From Micavibrio sp. (GTDB lineage: Bacteria > Pseudomonadota > Alphaproteobacteria > Micavibrionales > Micavibrionaceae), in contig JAQGJB010000015.1 of NCBI GenBank assembly GCA_028290825.1, forward strand, positions 1-64,000: a stretch of DNA of 64,000 nt, given 5' to 3'. Made by a program: the position numbers and the translations under genes. Shown piece by piece: positions 54,547 through 63,223 of the stretch. The notes beneath the pieces are model-generated. The model searched no databases, had not been told where the DNA came from, and saw nothing but the letters and a program-made list of their open reading frames with translations. Every line of letters begins with the position of its first letter. Position 1 is the first letter of the stretch.

Positions 54547-54557
54547 GAGATTTTATA

Positions 54558-54941
54558 ATGAGCATCAATCCGCTGACGGCCAGCATCCTGGTCGTAGACG
54601 ATTACACCACAATGCGCAGGGTCATCCGCAACCTTCTCGGCCAGATCGGTTTCAAGAACATCGACGAGGCCACAGACGGGACCATGGCTTTGAGCCTCAT
54701 CCAGGACAAGGCTTATAACCTGGTCATTTCCGACTGGAACATGGAGCCGATGACGGGGTTCGACCTTCTGAAGGCCGTGCGCGGGGCCAATAACAACGTG
54801 CCCTTCATCATGGTCACGGCGGAGAGCAAGACCGAGAACATCATCGCCGCCAAACAGGCTGGGGTAAACAACTACATCGTTAAGCCGTTCAGCGCAGAAA
54901 CACTGAAAAGCAAGATGACAACGGTTCTGGGGGCATTCTGA
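54558..54941 (+). CDS. cheY: Chemotaxis response regulator CheY
   Basis: 127-residue single receiver domain: acidic pocket ILVVDDY (Asp near 14-15), phospho-acceptor Asp in LVISDWNMEPMTG, conserved Thr in FIMVTAES and Lys in NYIVKPFS. Close to enterobacterial CheY in the DWNMP-like segment. 11 bases after the receptor gene, and overlaps the cheZ start by one base. Confidence 0.94.
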   Translation: MSINPLTASILVVDDYTTMRRVIRNLLGQIGFKNIDEATDGTMALSLIQDKAYNLVISDWNMEPMTGFDLLKAVRGANNNVPFIMVTAESKTENIIAAKQAGVNNYIVKPFSAETLKSKMTTVLGAF

Positions 54942-55531
54942 TGTCAAACGGCAGCACCGACAGATCTTACCGCCGCGACCAGGTGGTCAGCATCATCAAT
55001 TCCGTGATCCACAGGGTCAGCCAGCCCCAGGATTTACCACATGATGTTCTGCTGCATGAATTGCATGACCTGAAGCAGATCATGGAGGATTTACGCTATC
55101 AACTGGGAAATACGGCTGCGGACAGCGTTCTCTCCGAACATATCCCGTCCGCGCATGATGAGCTGGAGGCCGTGGTCGGGGCGACGGAAGCCGCGACGGA
55201 GAGTATTCTCGGCGCCTGTGAAAATATCCTGAACGCCGTGCAGAAAAAGGCACCGGATATGGGGCATGTGGTTGAGACGGAAATCACGGGTATTTATGAG
55301 GCCTGCACTTTTCAGGACATCACGGGCCAGCGCATCAGCAAAGTGATCACCACACTGAAGGCCATCGACGCGAAGGTCAGCGGATTGCTGAACTCCATCG
55401 GGGCCAATGATGACGGGCAAAATGCCCCCGCGCTGCCAACGCATGCGCCAAGTCTCCTGAATGGCCCGGCCCTACCCCAGGGCGGCGGGTTATCGCAGGA
55501 TGAGATTGACCGCCTTCTGGACGGGATGTAG
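54941..55531 (+). CDS. cheZ: CheZ-like chemotaxis phosphatase
   Basis: 196 residues. The catalytic CheZ motif is visible as ACTFQDITGQRISKVI, which supplies the Asp/Gln residues that dephosphorylate CheY-P. The long helices form the dimeric hairpin. The C-terminal LSQDEIDRLLDGM corresponds to the CheY-binding tail of CheZ and also resembles the CheY-P-binding peptide of FliM. Starts at TGATG overlapping cheY by one base, so expression is coupled. Confidence 0.88.
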   Translation: MSNGSTDRSYRRDQVVSIINSVIHRVSQPQDLPHDVLLHELHDLKQIMEDLRYQLGNTAADSVLSEHIPSAHDELEAVVGATEAATESILGACENILNAVQKKAPDMGHVVETEITGIYEACTFQDITGQRISKVITTLKAIDAKVSGLLNSIGANDDGQNAPALPTHAPSLLNGPALPQGGGLSQDEIDRLLDGM

Positions 55532-55563
55532 GGCGGCCCCACACACAACGCAGAGGATCTGCC

Positions 55564-56346
55564 ATGGATGAGCTGATTGTAGAATTCCTGACCGAGACGA
55601 CGGAAAGCCTGAATGAACTTGATAACGACCTGATCCTTCTGGAGCAGGACCCAGGGAACAGCGCCCTGCTGTCGAAAATTTTCCGCATCATGCATACGAT
55701 CAAGGGAACGTGCGGGTTCCTGGCCCTGCCGCGCATGGAAAGGATCGCACATGCGGCGGAGGATCTTCTTGGTCTGTTCAGGGACGGGAAGTTACAGGCC
55801 AACCCGGTCAGTGTTTCGCTGATCCTTGAATCCCTCGACCTGATTAAGGGCATTTTGCGTTCCATCGAACAACTGGGCAAAGAGCCGGAAGGGGATGATT
55901 CCGTCTTGATCGGGCGCCTGCATGCGGCGTGCAGCGGCGATGAAGCCCCCGCCGTCATTCAGCAGATACAGGAGACGACACAAACGGATACCAGCGCGCC
56001 TGCCCCGGAATCCACCATTGCGGGGCAGTCATTGCGGGTCAGCGTTGAAACGCTTGAGGACCTCATGACAATGGTCAGTGAACTGGTCCTTACCCGCAAC
56101 CAGATTTTGCAGGTGGCGCGGACCCAGAAGGATTCGACCCTTTCGACATCGCTGCAGCGCCTTAATCACATTGTCTCGGACCTGCAGGAAGGCGTGATGA
56201 AAACCCGGATGCAGCCGGTCGGCAATGCGTGGTCAAAACTGCCGCGCATTGTGCGGGATATTTCCGGCGAACTGGGCAAGAAGATCGACCTGGAGATGCT
56301 GGGGCAGGATACGGAGCTGGACCGTCAGGTTCTGGAGATGATCTAA
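55564..56346 (+). CDS. cheA: CheA N-terminal part (P1-P3), ended by an in-frame TAA
   Basis: 260 residues encoding the Hpt domain with phospho-His44 in RIMHTIKGTCGF, a short linker lacking an obvious full P2, and the P3 dimerisation helices (VETLEDLMTMVSELVLTRNQIL; GVMKTRMQPVGNAWSKLPRIVRD). Translation stops at TAA 56344-56346 right after LDRQVLEMI. The same frame continues without interruption into the kinase domain (DPLTHMVRNAADHGIE), where a Lys is usual at the stop position. So the gene is full-length except for this codon: either a sequence error, a nonsense mutation or readthrough. Confidence 0.85.
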   Translation: MDELIVEFLTETTESLNELDNDLILLEQDPGNSALLSKIFRIMHTIKGTCGFLALPRMERIAHAAEDLLGLFRDGKLQANPVSVSLILESLDLIKGILRSIEQLGKEPEGDDSVLIGRLHAACSGDEAPAVIQQIQETTQTDTSAPAPESTIAGQSLRVSVETLEDLMTMVSELVLTRNQILQVARTQKDSTLSTSLQRLNHIVSDLQEGVMKTRMQPVGNAWSKLPRIVRDISGELGKKIDLEMLGQDTELDRQVLEMI

Positions 56347-56361
56347 GACCCCCTCACCCAC

Positions 56362-57741
56362 ATGGTGCGCAACGCGGCCGATCACGGCATAGAAGCGCCG
56401 GAGGAACGGATTATGGCCGGAAAGCCGGAAGCAGGGAAGATAAAGCTCAATTCATGGCATGAAGGCGGCCATATCATCATCGAAATCGCCGATGACGGCA
56501 AAGGACTGCCCCTGGACCGGATAAGACAGAAAATCGTCGAGAACCGCCTGGCGACGGAAGACGAACTGGATACGATGAGCACACAGGAGATTCAGCAATT
56601 TATCTTCCATGCGGGGTTTTCGACGGCGGAGAAAATCACCTCCGTCTCGGGACGCGGTGTGGGCATGGATGTGGTCATGTCCAACATCCAGAAAATCAGC
56701 GGATCGATCGAGATGAAATCAATCGAGGGCAAGGGAACCACATTCACCATTAAAATTCCCCTGACGCTGGCGATTGTTTCCGCCCTGATCGTCGGCATCG
56801 GGGAAGACCGCTTTGCCATACCGCAACTGGATGTGCGCGAACTGGTGATGATCAGCCAGCAAAGCGCCAGCAAGATCGAAACGGTTAACGGCACGCCGCT
56901 TTACCGCCTGCGCGACAGGCTGCTGCCGCTTATTGATCTGCGCAAGCTGTTAAAAATGGCGGAGCCGCCGGAACAGGAAAACGCGGTGCGTTACATTACC
57001 GCCATCCGGGTCGGCGCGCACAGTTTCGGTCTGATCGTCGACAAGGTTTTCGATACCGAGGAAATCGTGGTCAAGCCGGTGACCAGCCTGGTGCGGCACC
57101 TGCCCGTGTTTTCGGGCAATACAATTCTGGGCGACGGGCATGTGATTATGATCCTGGACCCGTCGGGCATCATGAACGCCGCCGGTATCGGCAACACGAC
57201 GCCGCAGACCCAAGGAGAGGAAGACGCAATGAACAAACTTTCCGCACGGGCGGAGCTTCCGTTGCTGCTATTCGAGGATGGGGACATAACGGGCGGGAAA
57301 TCGGTCAAGGCCGTACCGTTGAACAATGTGTCGCGGCTCGAGGAGATCGATATGGCGAATGTCGAACGGGCGAACGGGCAGGCGGTCATTCAATATCGCG
57401 ACAGCCTGATGCCGATTTACCGGTGCGACGGCCAGCCAGTAGCCGCCAAGGGGCGCAAACCGGTTATCGTCTTTTCAACACGCAACGGCCTGGCGGGGCT
57501 TATTGTCAACCGCATCTTCGATATTACCAACTATATCGGCGAGGTTAATATCGACGGATCGAAACAGGTTGCGGCCAGCGTAATCGTCCAGGGTCATGCG
57601 ACGGATATCATCAACCTGGACTACGAAAAAACCAGCCACCCGCCCGCCGTCAATACAGATATCGATGTCGATATAGATCTTCCAATGTCGATACGGCTGA
57701 ACGGCAGCAACGGCCATAACCATAGCGAGGTCCTGTCATGA
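56362..57741 (+). CDS. cheA: CheA C-terminal part (P4-P5 plus second CheW-like domain)
   Basis: In frame with the preceding part, 15 bases after the TAA; 459 residues if begun at Met 56362, which has no ribosome binding site. P4 ATPase boxes: N box VRNAADHGIEAPEER, G1 EIADDGKGL, F box IFHAGFSTAE, G2 SGRGVGMDVV, G3 GKGTTFTIKIPLTLAI. P5 CheW-like domain spans about 148-285. A second, degenerate CheW-like domain (about 300-430, KPVIVFSTRNGLAGLIVNRIFDI) follows. Ends overlapping cheW by four bases. Confidence 0.85.
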   Translation: MVRNAADHGIEAPEERIMAGKPEAGKIKLNSWHEGGHIIIEIADDGKGLPLDRIRQKIVENRLATEDELDTMSTQEIQQFIFHAGFSTAEKITSVSGRGVGMDVVMSNIQKISGSIEMKSIEGKGTTFTIKIPLTLAIVSALIVGIGEDRFAIPQLDVRELVMISQQSASKIETVNGTPLYRLRDRLLPLIDLRKLLKMAEPPEQENAVRYITAIRVGAHSFGLIVDKVFDTEEIVVKPVTSLVRHLPVFSGNTILGDGHVIMILDPSGIMNAAGIGNTTPQTQGEEDAMNKLSARAELPLLLFEDGDITGGKSVKAVPLNNVSRLEEIDMANVERANGQAVIQYRDSLMPIYRCDGQPVAAKGRKPVIVFSTRNGLAGLIVNRIFDITNYIGEVNIDGSKQVAASVIVQGHATDIINLDYEKTSHPPAVNTDIDVDIDLPMSIRLNGSNGHNHSEVLS

Positions 57742-58175
57742 GCAAGGGTGCGACGGATTTCCTGACCTTCGTTCTCGCCGGGCAGATGTTCGGGGTTTCG
57801 GTCCTGCAGGTCAATGATGTGCTGGCCCCGCAGAAGATTACGCGCACGCCCCTGTCGCCGTCATCCGTCGCGGGCATTATGAACCTGCGCGGGCGGATCG
57901 TGACGGCGATTGACGTCCGCGATTGCCTCGGCCAGGAACCACGGGGAAGCAACAACCCTGGCATGAGCGTGGTGATCGAGCGAAACAACGAATTATTCAG
58001 CCTGATCATCGACACGGTCGGCGACGTCCTGAGCCTGGCGCATGACAGTCTTGAAGATGTTCCGCCGACACTGGACAACGCATGGAAATCCATTGCGTCG
58101 CATATCCACAAACTGGAAGACCGGTTGCTGGTCATTCTGGATACCGAAAAACTCATGGAGGCGACGAAGCCATGA
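57738..58175 (+). CDS. cheW: Chemotaxis coupling protein CheW
   Basis: 145 residues forming a double beta-barrel that couples receptor and CheA. Family features: DFLTFVLAGQMFGVSVLQVNDV, GIMNLRGRIVTAIDVR, FSLIIDTVGDVLSL and LLVILDTEKLM. Overlaps both neighbours (ATGA at each end). Confidence 0.94.
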   Translation: MSKGATDFLTFVLAGQMFGVSVLQVNDVLAPQKITRTPLSPSSVAGIMNLRGRIVTAIDVRDCLGQEPRGSNNPGMSVVIERNNELFSLIIDTVGDVLSLAHDSLEDVPPTLDNAWKSIASHIHKLEDRLLVILDTEKLMEATKP

Positions 58176-58552
58176 AAGACTGCCTGATTGTAGATGACAG
58201 CAAGACCGTGCGGCGGATCGTTTCGCATATCATGCAGGGTTTCGCATTTCAATGCCGGGAGGCCGAAAACGGCGAGATGGCGCAGGTGGAATGCCGGAAG
58301 GATATGCCCGACCTGATAATGCTCGACTGGAACATGCCGGTGATGAACGGGATCGATTTTATACAGAATTTGAGAGCCATGGAGAACGGCACAACGCCGA
58401 GAGTCATTTTCTGCACGACGGAAAGCGACAACAATTTTATCGAACGCGCCCTTATGGCCGGTTGCGACGAATACATCATGAAGCCTTTTAACCGTGAAAT
58501 CGTCGGACTGAAACTGGTTCAGCTGGGCATTATTGAAGAGATGACATCATGA
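58172..58552 (+). CDS. Second CheY-like response regulator
   Basis: 126-residue receiver domain starting at ATG 58172 (MKDCLIVDDSKTVRRIV). Phospho-Asp in LIMLDWNMPVMNG, switch Thr in IFCTTES, Lys in YIMKPFN. It is distinct from the CheY at 54558 and may act as a phosphate sink, as in other alphaproteobacterial two-CheY systems, or drive the pilus. Role inferred. Confidence 0.92.
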   Translation: MKDCLIVDDSKTVRRIVSHIMQGFAFQCREAENGEMAQVECRKDMPDLIMLDWNMPVMNGIDFIQNLRAMENGTTPRVIFCTTESDNNFIERALMAGCDEYIMKPFNREIVGLKLVQLGIIEEMTS

Positions 58553-59601
58553 GCGAAAGAAAAAAAATCAGCATCCTTATCGTCGATGATTCCGCCGTTA
58601 TCCGCGCCATCATCAGCAAGACACTGGAACAGCATGCCGACATCCATGTGATCGGCACGGCGAATAACGGACAGGAGGCAATTGAAGTCGTCGCCAGGGC
58701 GCGCCCGGATGTCGTGATCCTGGACATTGAAATGCCGGTGATGGATGGGATGACGGCTCTGCCCCTGATCCTCAAGGAAAAACCGGATGCACTGGTCCTG
58801 ATGTGTTCGACATTGTCCTCACGCGGGGCGGATATTTCCATTCGGGCCATGGCCCTGGGGGCGGCGGATTGTTTATTGAAGCCGGGCGGTGAATCCATCA
58901 CCACGGCGATTGATTTTCAACGTAATCTGCTGCGGACCATTCTGACGCTGTGGCAAAATCTTCATGCCCCCCAAACGGCGCAGATGCCCGTGCCGCAACG
59001 GCCTGCCACCCCCGCCGCGCCGCCGCGCGTTCTGGCCATCGGCAGTTCCACCGGCGGGCCGAAGGCATTGACCGATTTGCTGAAGGACCTCCGCAATCTG
59101 CCTGTGCCGATTGTGATTACGCAACATATGCCAAAATCGTTTACCGCCCTTCTCGCCCAGAATTTGCAGCAGAGTTGCGGCCTGACCTGCATGGAGGGGG
59201 GTGACGGGATGATTTTGAAAGCGGGATGCGTTTATATTGCTCCCGGCGGCTTACACATGACGTTCAGGCAAAACGTGCATGATACTGTCATCAAACTGGA
59301 TAATGGCACGCCGGAGAATTTCTGCAAACCGTCGGTGAACCCTATGCTGCGCAGCCTGAACAACATTTATGGCGGCAGGGTTCAGGTGGCGATCCTGACC
59401 GGCATGGGATCAGACGGGCTGGAGGGTTGCCGCCAGATTGTCGAAAGCGGCGGACAGGTCATCGCGCAGGACAAGGCCTCATCGGTTGTCTGGGGAATGC
59501 CGCATGCGGTGGCCATGGCCGGATTGTGCGCGGCGGTTCTGCCCCTGACGCAGATGGCGCCGTGGCTGCGGCAATCCATTACCGGGCGGAAGGTCGCATA
59601 A
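58549..59601 (+). CDS. cheB: Protein-glutamate methylesterase CheB
   Basis: Removes receptor methyl groups (adaptation) when phosphorylated. 350 residues: receiver domain with ILIVDDSAVIR and phospho-Asp in VVILDIEMPVMDG; linker; methylesterase domain with catalytic Ser in GSSTGGPKAL, His in TQHMPKSFT and Asp in TGMGSDGLEG. Overlaps the upstream cheY by four bases; three bases before cheR. Confidence 0.95.
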   Translation: MSERKKISILIVDDSAVIRAIISKTLEQHADIHVIGTANNGQEAIEVVARARPDVVILDIEMPVMDGMTALPLILKEKPDALVLMCSTLSSRGADISIRAMALGAADCLLKPGGESITTAIDFQRNLLRTILTLWQNLHAPQTAQMPVPQRPATPAAPPRVLAIGSSTGGPKALTDLLKDLRNLPVPIVITQHMPKSFTALLAQNLQQSCGLTCMEGGDGMILKAGCVYIAPGGLHMTFRQNVHDTVIKLDNGTPENFCKPSVNPMLRSLNNIYGGRVQVAILTGMGSDGLEGCRQIVESGGQVIAQDKASSVVWGMPHAVAMAGLCAAVLPLTQMAPWLRQSITGRKVA

Positions 59602-59604
59602 ATT

Positions 59605-60483
59605 ATGAAGGATACCGATTTCGCAGTCTTTGCCAAGCTTCTGAAAGACAAATCCGGCTTTGCCCTGACACCGGCAAAAACCTATCTTCTGGAATCGCGT
59701 GTGTTGCCGGTGGCGTCACGCCATGGATGCGCAGATTTAACGGCGTTGGCCGATCTGTTGCGCAAATCGGTAAACAATGCGCTGATCTACGAGATCGTCG
59801 AGGCGATGACGACGAATGAAACGCTGTTTTTCCGCGATGACAAACCCTTCCGGCATTTCCGTTCCGCGTTGCTGCCCCTGATGATGAAGAACCGGGAGCA
59901 CAAGAAATCGCTGCGTATCTGGTCGGCAGCATGTTCCACCGGGCAGGAACCCTATTCCATCGCCATTACCATGTCCGATCTGATCCAGGAGCATCCCGGG
60001 TGGAATGTTGAAATCATCGGCACCGATATTTCGGGGTCGGTCATTGAAAAGGCGAAACAGGGTATTTATACGCAGTTCGAAATTCAGCGCGGCCTGCCCG
60101 TGCCGATGATGGTGAAATATTTCACCCGCCGCGATGCGGAATGGCAGATCCACGAAAAATTCCGCCGCATGGTGCGCTTCGAACCCTTCAACCTCATGCA
60201 GGGGATGGAGAAGTTCGGCACGTTCGACATTATTTTCTGCCGCAATGTCCTGATTTATTTTGACGAGGACACCAAACGTTCGGTGCTGCAGAATTTATCA
60301 AGGCGGCTCAGCCCCGACGGTTATCTTCTGCTTGGCAGTACGGAATCGGCGATCTGCGCCAATGATTGCCTGACCATGTCGGAATCCTGCGCCGGGCTGT
60401 ACACGATTCTACAGAGGGATAAAACCCTCCTCAGCGGCGTTCCGGGACAAATACCGCAACCGGTTCCGGTCAGGGCTTCATAA
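59605..60483 (+). CDS. cheR: Chemotaxis protein methyltransferase CheR
   Basis: SAM-dependent methylation of receptor glutamates. 292 residues with an N-terminal helical domain (ETLFFRDDKPFRHF) and a SAM-binding domain with IWSAACSTGQEPYSIAI, IIGTDISGSVIEKAKQGIY and DIIFCRNVLIYFD. Last gene of the operon; no obvious terminator follows before the ABC gene 96 bases on. Confidence 0.95.
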   Translation: MKDTDFAVFAKLLKDKSGFALTPAKTYLLESRVLPVASRHGCADLTALADLLRKSVNNALIYEIVEAMTTNETLFFRDDKPFRHFRSALLPLMMKNREHKKSLRIWSAACSTGQEPYSIAITMSDLIQEHPGWNVEIIGTDISGSVIEKAKQGIYTQFEIQRGLPVPMMVKYFTRRDAEWQIHEKFRRMVRFEPFNLMQGMEKFGTFDIIFCRNVLIYFDEDTKRSVLQNLSRRLSPDGYLLLGSTESAICANDCLTMSESCAGLYTILQRDKTLLSGVPGQIPQPVPVRAS

Positions 60484-60579
60484 AATGGAGGCGTTTTTAA
60501 TAAATTAGCCCTTTCATTTAAGCGTGCTGGTTCTATGTTAGCCGCGACACTTCCCCCATAGAGCCAGAACCTCAGAATC

Positions 60580-62424
60580 ATGAAGCCAGCAGAAACCACC
60601 CCCCCGTCCAAGCGGTCCGCCAAACAGGCGTTCCGTACGATCCGCACGTTACTCCCCTATCTATGGCCGAAGAACCAGACGGAATTGCGCGTGCGCGTAG
60701 TGGCGGCGGTCATATTCCTGATCGCGTCGAAAATCTGCAACGTTTATATCCCTATTCTTTACAAGCATGCGGTTGACAGCCTGGGCGGCGGGGCGACGGG
60801 GCAGATCACCAGTGCGGCAACGGCGGCGGCTGGCGTGCCGGTGGCGATTATCCTGGCTTATGGCCTCGCGCGGATCATGGCGCTGGGGTTCGGGGAATTG
60901 CGCGATGCGATTTTTGCGAAGGTATCGGCACGCGCCATCCGCCAGGTTGCTCTGGCGACGTTCGAGCATCTTCATAAACTCTCCCTGCGCTTTCACCTCG
61001 ACCGCCGCACCGGCGGGATGATCCGGTCGATCGAACGCGGGACGGCGGGGATTGAATTCCTGCTCAGCTTCATGCTGTTCAACATTCTCCCGACATTGAT
61101 CGAGATTCTGATGGTCTGCGGCATATTGTGGTATCTGTTTAACGGCTGGTTTGCGCTGGTTACGTTCATCACGATTGCCGGGTATATTGCCTTTACCCTG
61201 ATTATCACCGAATGGCGGACCAAATATCGCCGCGAGATGAACACAAGCAACAGCGAAGCCAATTCCAAATCCATCGACAGCCTTTTGAACTACGAAACCG
61301 TCAAGTATTTCGGCAATGAAAGCCATGAAGCAAAGCGTTATGAAGTTGCGCTGGCCACCTATGAGAAAGCTTCGATCGACAGCAAAGTGACATTGTCGCT
61401 GCTCAATCTCGGACAGGCTGCGATTATCGCGGTCGGCCTGGCCGTCATCATGGTCATGGCAGGACAGGGCGTGGTGGACCGCACCATGACGGTGGGCGAT
61501 TTCGTTCTGGTCAATACTTACCTGATCCAGCTTTATATCCCGCTGAACTTTCTGGGGTTTGTTTACAGGGAAATGCGGCAATCGCTGATCGATATGGAGG
61601 ATATGTTCCACCTGCTGAAGATCGATACGGAGATTGAGGATGCGCCGGGGGCGCAGGCCTTACGTCTGACCAGCGGCGAGGTTCGTTTCAATCATGTATC
61701 GTTCGGGTATGATAAACGCCGGGAAATCCTGAAAGATGTGTCGTTTACGGTTCCTGCCGGGAAGACCGTGGCGATTGTCGGGTCCAGCGGTGCGGGGAAA
61801 TCGACGATTTCGCGGCTGCTGTTCCGGTTCTATGATGTCGGTTCCGGCACTATCACCATCGACGGGCAGGATATCCGGCAGGTGACACAGAAAAGCCTGC
61901 GCGCCGCGATCGGCATCGTGCCGCAGGATACGGTTTTGTTCAATGACACCATTCTTTACAACATCGCCTATGGCCGCCCCGATGCAACGCATGAGGAGAT
62001 TGAAAAGGCCGCCTATATGGCGCGGATTCACGACCAAGTTGCCTCCCTGCCCGATGCGTACAAGACAACGGTGGGTGAACGCGGACTGAAACTCTCCGGC
62101 GGGGAAAAGCAGCGTGTGGCGATTGCCCGCACCATCCTGAAGCGTCCCGGGATTTTATTGTTCGACGAGGCGACATCAGCCCTGGACAGCAAGACAGAGC
62201 AGGAAATTCAGGCGAGTTTACGGGAGGTGTCGAAGGGACACACGACACTGGTCATTGCTCACCGCCTGTCGACGGTTGTCGACGCGGACGAGATTCTCGT
62301 CCTCGATCAGGGAGAAATTGTAGAGCGCGGTTCCCATGCCGATCTGTTGCGCATGAACGGAAAATACGCAGCAATGTGGGCGCGCCAGCAACAGGCAGGC
62401 CCTGACGGTCAGAAGGCTGATTAG
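60580..62424 (+). CDS. Atm1-type ABC exporter (fused permease-ATPase)
   Basis: 614-residue half-transporter of the Atm1/HMT1/ABCB7 family, thought to export glutathione-metal or persulfide compounds. Six helices span about 40-330, including the Atm1-type HKLSLRFHLDRRTGGMIRSIERGT and NYETVKYFGNESHEAKRY. ATPase: Walker A GSSGAGKST, Q loop GIVPQDTVLFN, signature LSGGEKQRVAIART, Walker B ILLFDEATSALD and H loop IAHRLSTV. It converges with nadD, overlapping by four bases. Confidence 0.92.
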   Translation: MKPAETTPPSKRSAKQAFRTIRTLLPYLWPKNQTELRVRVVAAVIFLIASKICNVYIPILYKHAVDSLGGGATGQITSAATAAAGVPVAIILAYGLARIMALGFGELRDAIFAKVSARAIRQVALATFEHLHKLSLRFHLDRRTGGMIRSIERGTAGIEFLLSFMLFNILPTLIEILMVCGILWYLFNGWFALVTFITIAGYIAFTLIITEWRTKYRREMNTSNSEANSKSIDSLLNYETVKYFGNESHEAKRYEVALATYEKASIDSKVTLSLLNLGQAAIIAVGLAVIMVMAGQGVVDRTMTVGDFVLVNTYLIQLYIPLNFLGFVYREMRQSLIDMEDMFHLLKIDTEIEDAPGAQALRLTSGEVRFNHVSFGYDKRREILKDVSFTVPAGKTVAIVGSSGAGKSTISRLLFRFYDVGSGTITIDGQDIRQVTQKSLRAAIGIVPQDTVLFNDTILYNIAYGRPDATHEEIEKAAYMARIHDQVASLPDAYKTTVGERGLKLSGGEKQRVAIARTILKRPGILLFDEATSALDSKTEQEIQASLREVSKGHTTLVIAHRLSTVVDADEILVLDQGEIVERGSHADLLRMNGKYAAMWARQQQAGPDGQKAD

Positions 62425-63104
62425 GGTCGCGGCGTCAACGGTCCCGGACGCTGACCGGGGGATTGGTCGATATTATAAAGACCGTGCAGCAGGATATAAT
62501 CGACGATTTCCTGAATTGCGCCGGGGAACTGCCTTTCGCCTCCGCGCATCCGGGTCAGCAGATTGCTGGATGACATGTCGACGGGCGGATTATTGAGGAA
62601 GCACCACCCCTTGCCCACGCTCACCAGGTTCTTTGCGTCCGTCACTTCCAGATGCGGATAGGTCTTTGCGGTGATGCCGTTCCTGGCTTTATCAGTATAG
62701 CCGGGACGGTCGAGAATGGCGATCGGGCAGGTATTGATGATCTGGTCATAATTTTCCCAAAGGTGGAAATTTTCAAGATTGTCGGCGCCCATCGTCCAGA
62801 TGAATTTGTCATCGGGATATTGCGCCCTGATCCCCGCCAGAACATCGCAGGTGCGGTGCGTGCCAAGGAGATCTTCAATACCGGACATGATGAAGGGTTT
62901 GCCGGGATAATGTTTCGCCATGATGTCCGCCATCGCCATCCGGTGATGCAGAGGCGCGTAGTCGGCGACGTCTTTCAGCCTGTTCAGGGAGAACATAAAC
63001 CATACTTCGTCAACGCCGAGAGCCTGATGCACATTGGCGGCGGTTTCAAAATGACCCTGATGCACAGGGTTGAAGGAGCCGCCAAAAAGGGCGATGGTTT
63101 TCAT
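62421..63104 (-). CDS. nadD: Nicotinate-nucleotide adenylyltransferase
   Basis: Makes nicotinate adenine dinucleotide in NAD synthesis. 227 residues with the nucleotidyltransferase loop GGSFNPVHQGH, FIWTMGADNLENFHLWENY, and a C-terminal DMSSSNLLTRMR where ISST.IR is usual. The sequence is recognisable but divergent around the adenylate-binding signature. It is divergent from an NAD kinase gene. Confidence 0.88.
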   Translation of the reverse strand: MKTIALFGGSFNPVHQGHFETAANVHQALGVDEVWFMFSLNRLKDVADYAPLHHRMAMADIMAKHYPGKPFIMSGIEDLLGTHRTCDVLAGIRAQYPDDKFIWTMGADNLENFHLWENYDQIINTCPIAILDRPGYTDKARNGITAKTYPHLEVTDAKNLVSVGKGWCFLNNPPVDMSSSNLLTRMRGGERQFPGAIQEIVDYILLHGLYNIDQSPGQRPGPLTPRP

Positions 63105-63223
63105 GATTCACAGGTCCGCATTCTAATTTTTTATGATTATGGATATTGAGGAAGGAAGAGTCCGGCGTTTTTCATTGCATTGAATTATGGAATTTTCTAT
63201 ACCTGACAGATCAGCAGGAATTT

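Noticed and set aside
56344..56346. Recoding of the cheA stop as selenocysteine or pyrrolysine
   Set aside because: The codon is TAA, not TGA or TAG, and no recoding stem-loop is evident; nonsense mutation or sequence error is simpler.
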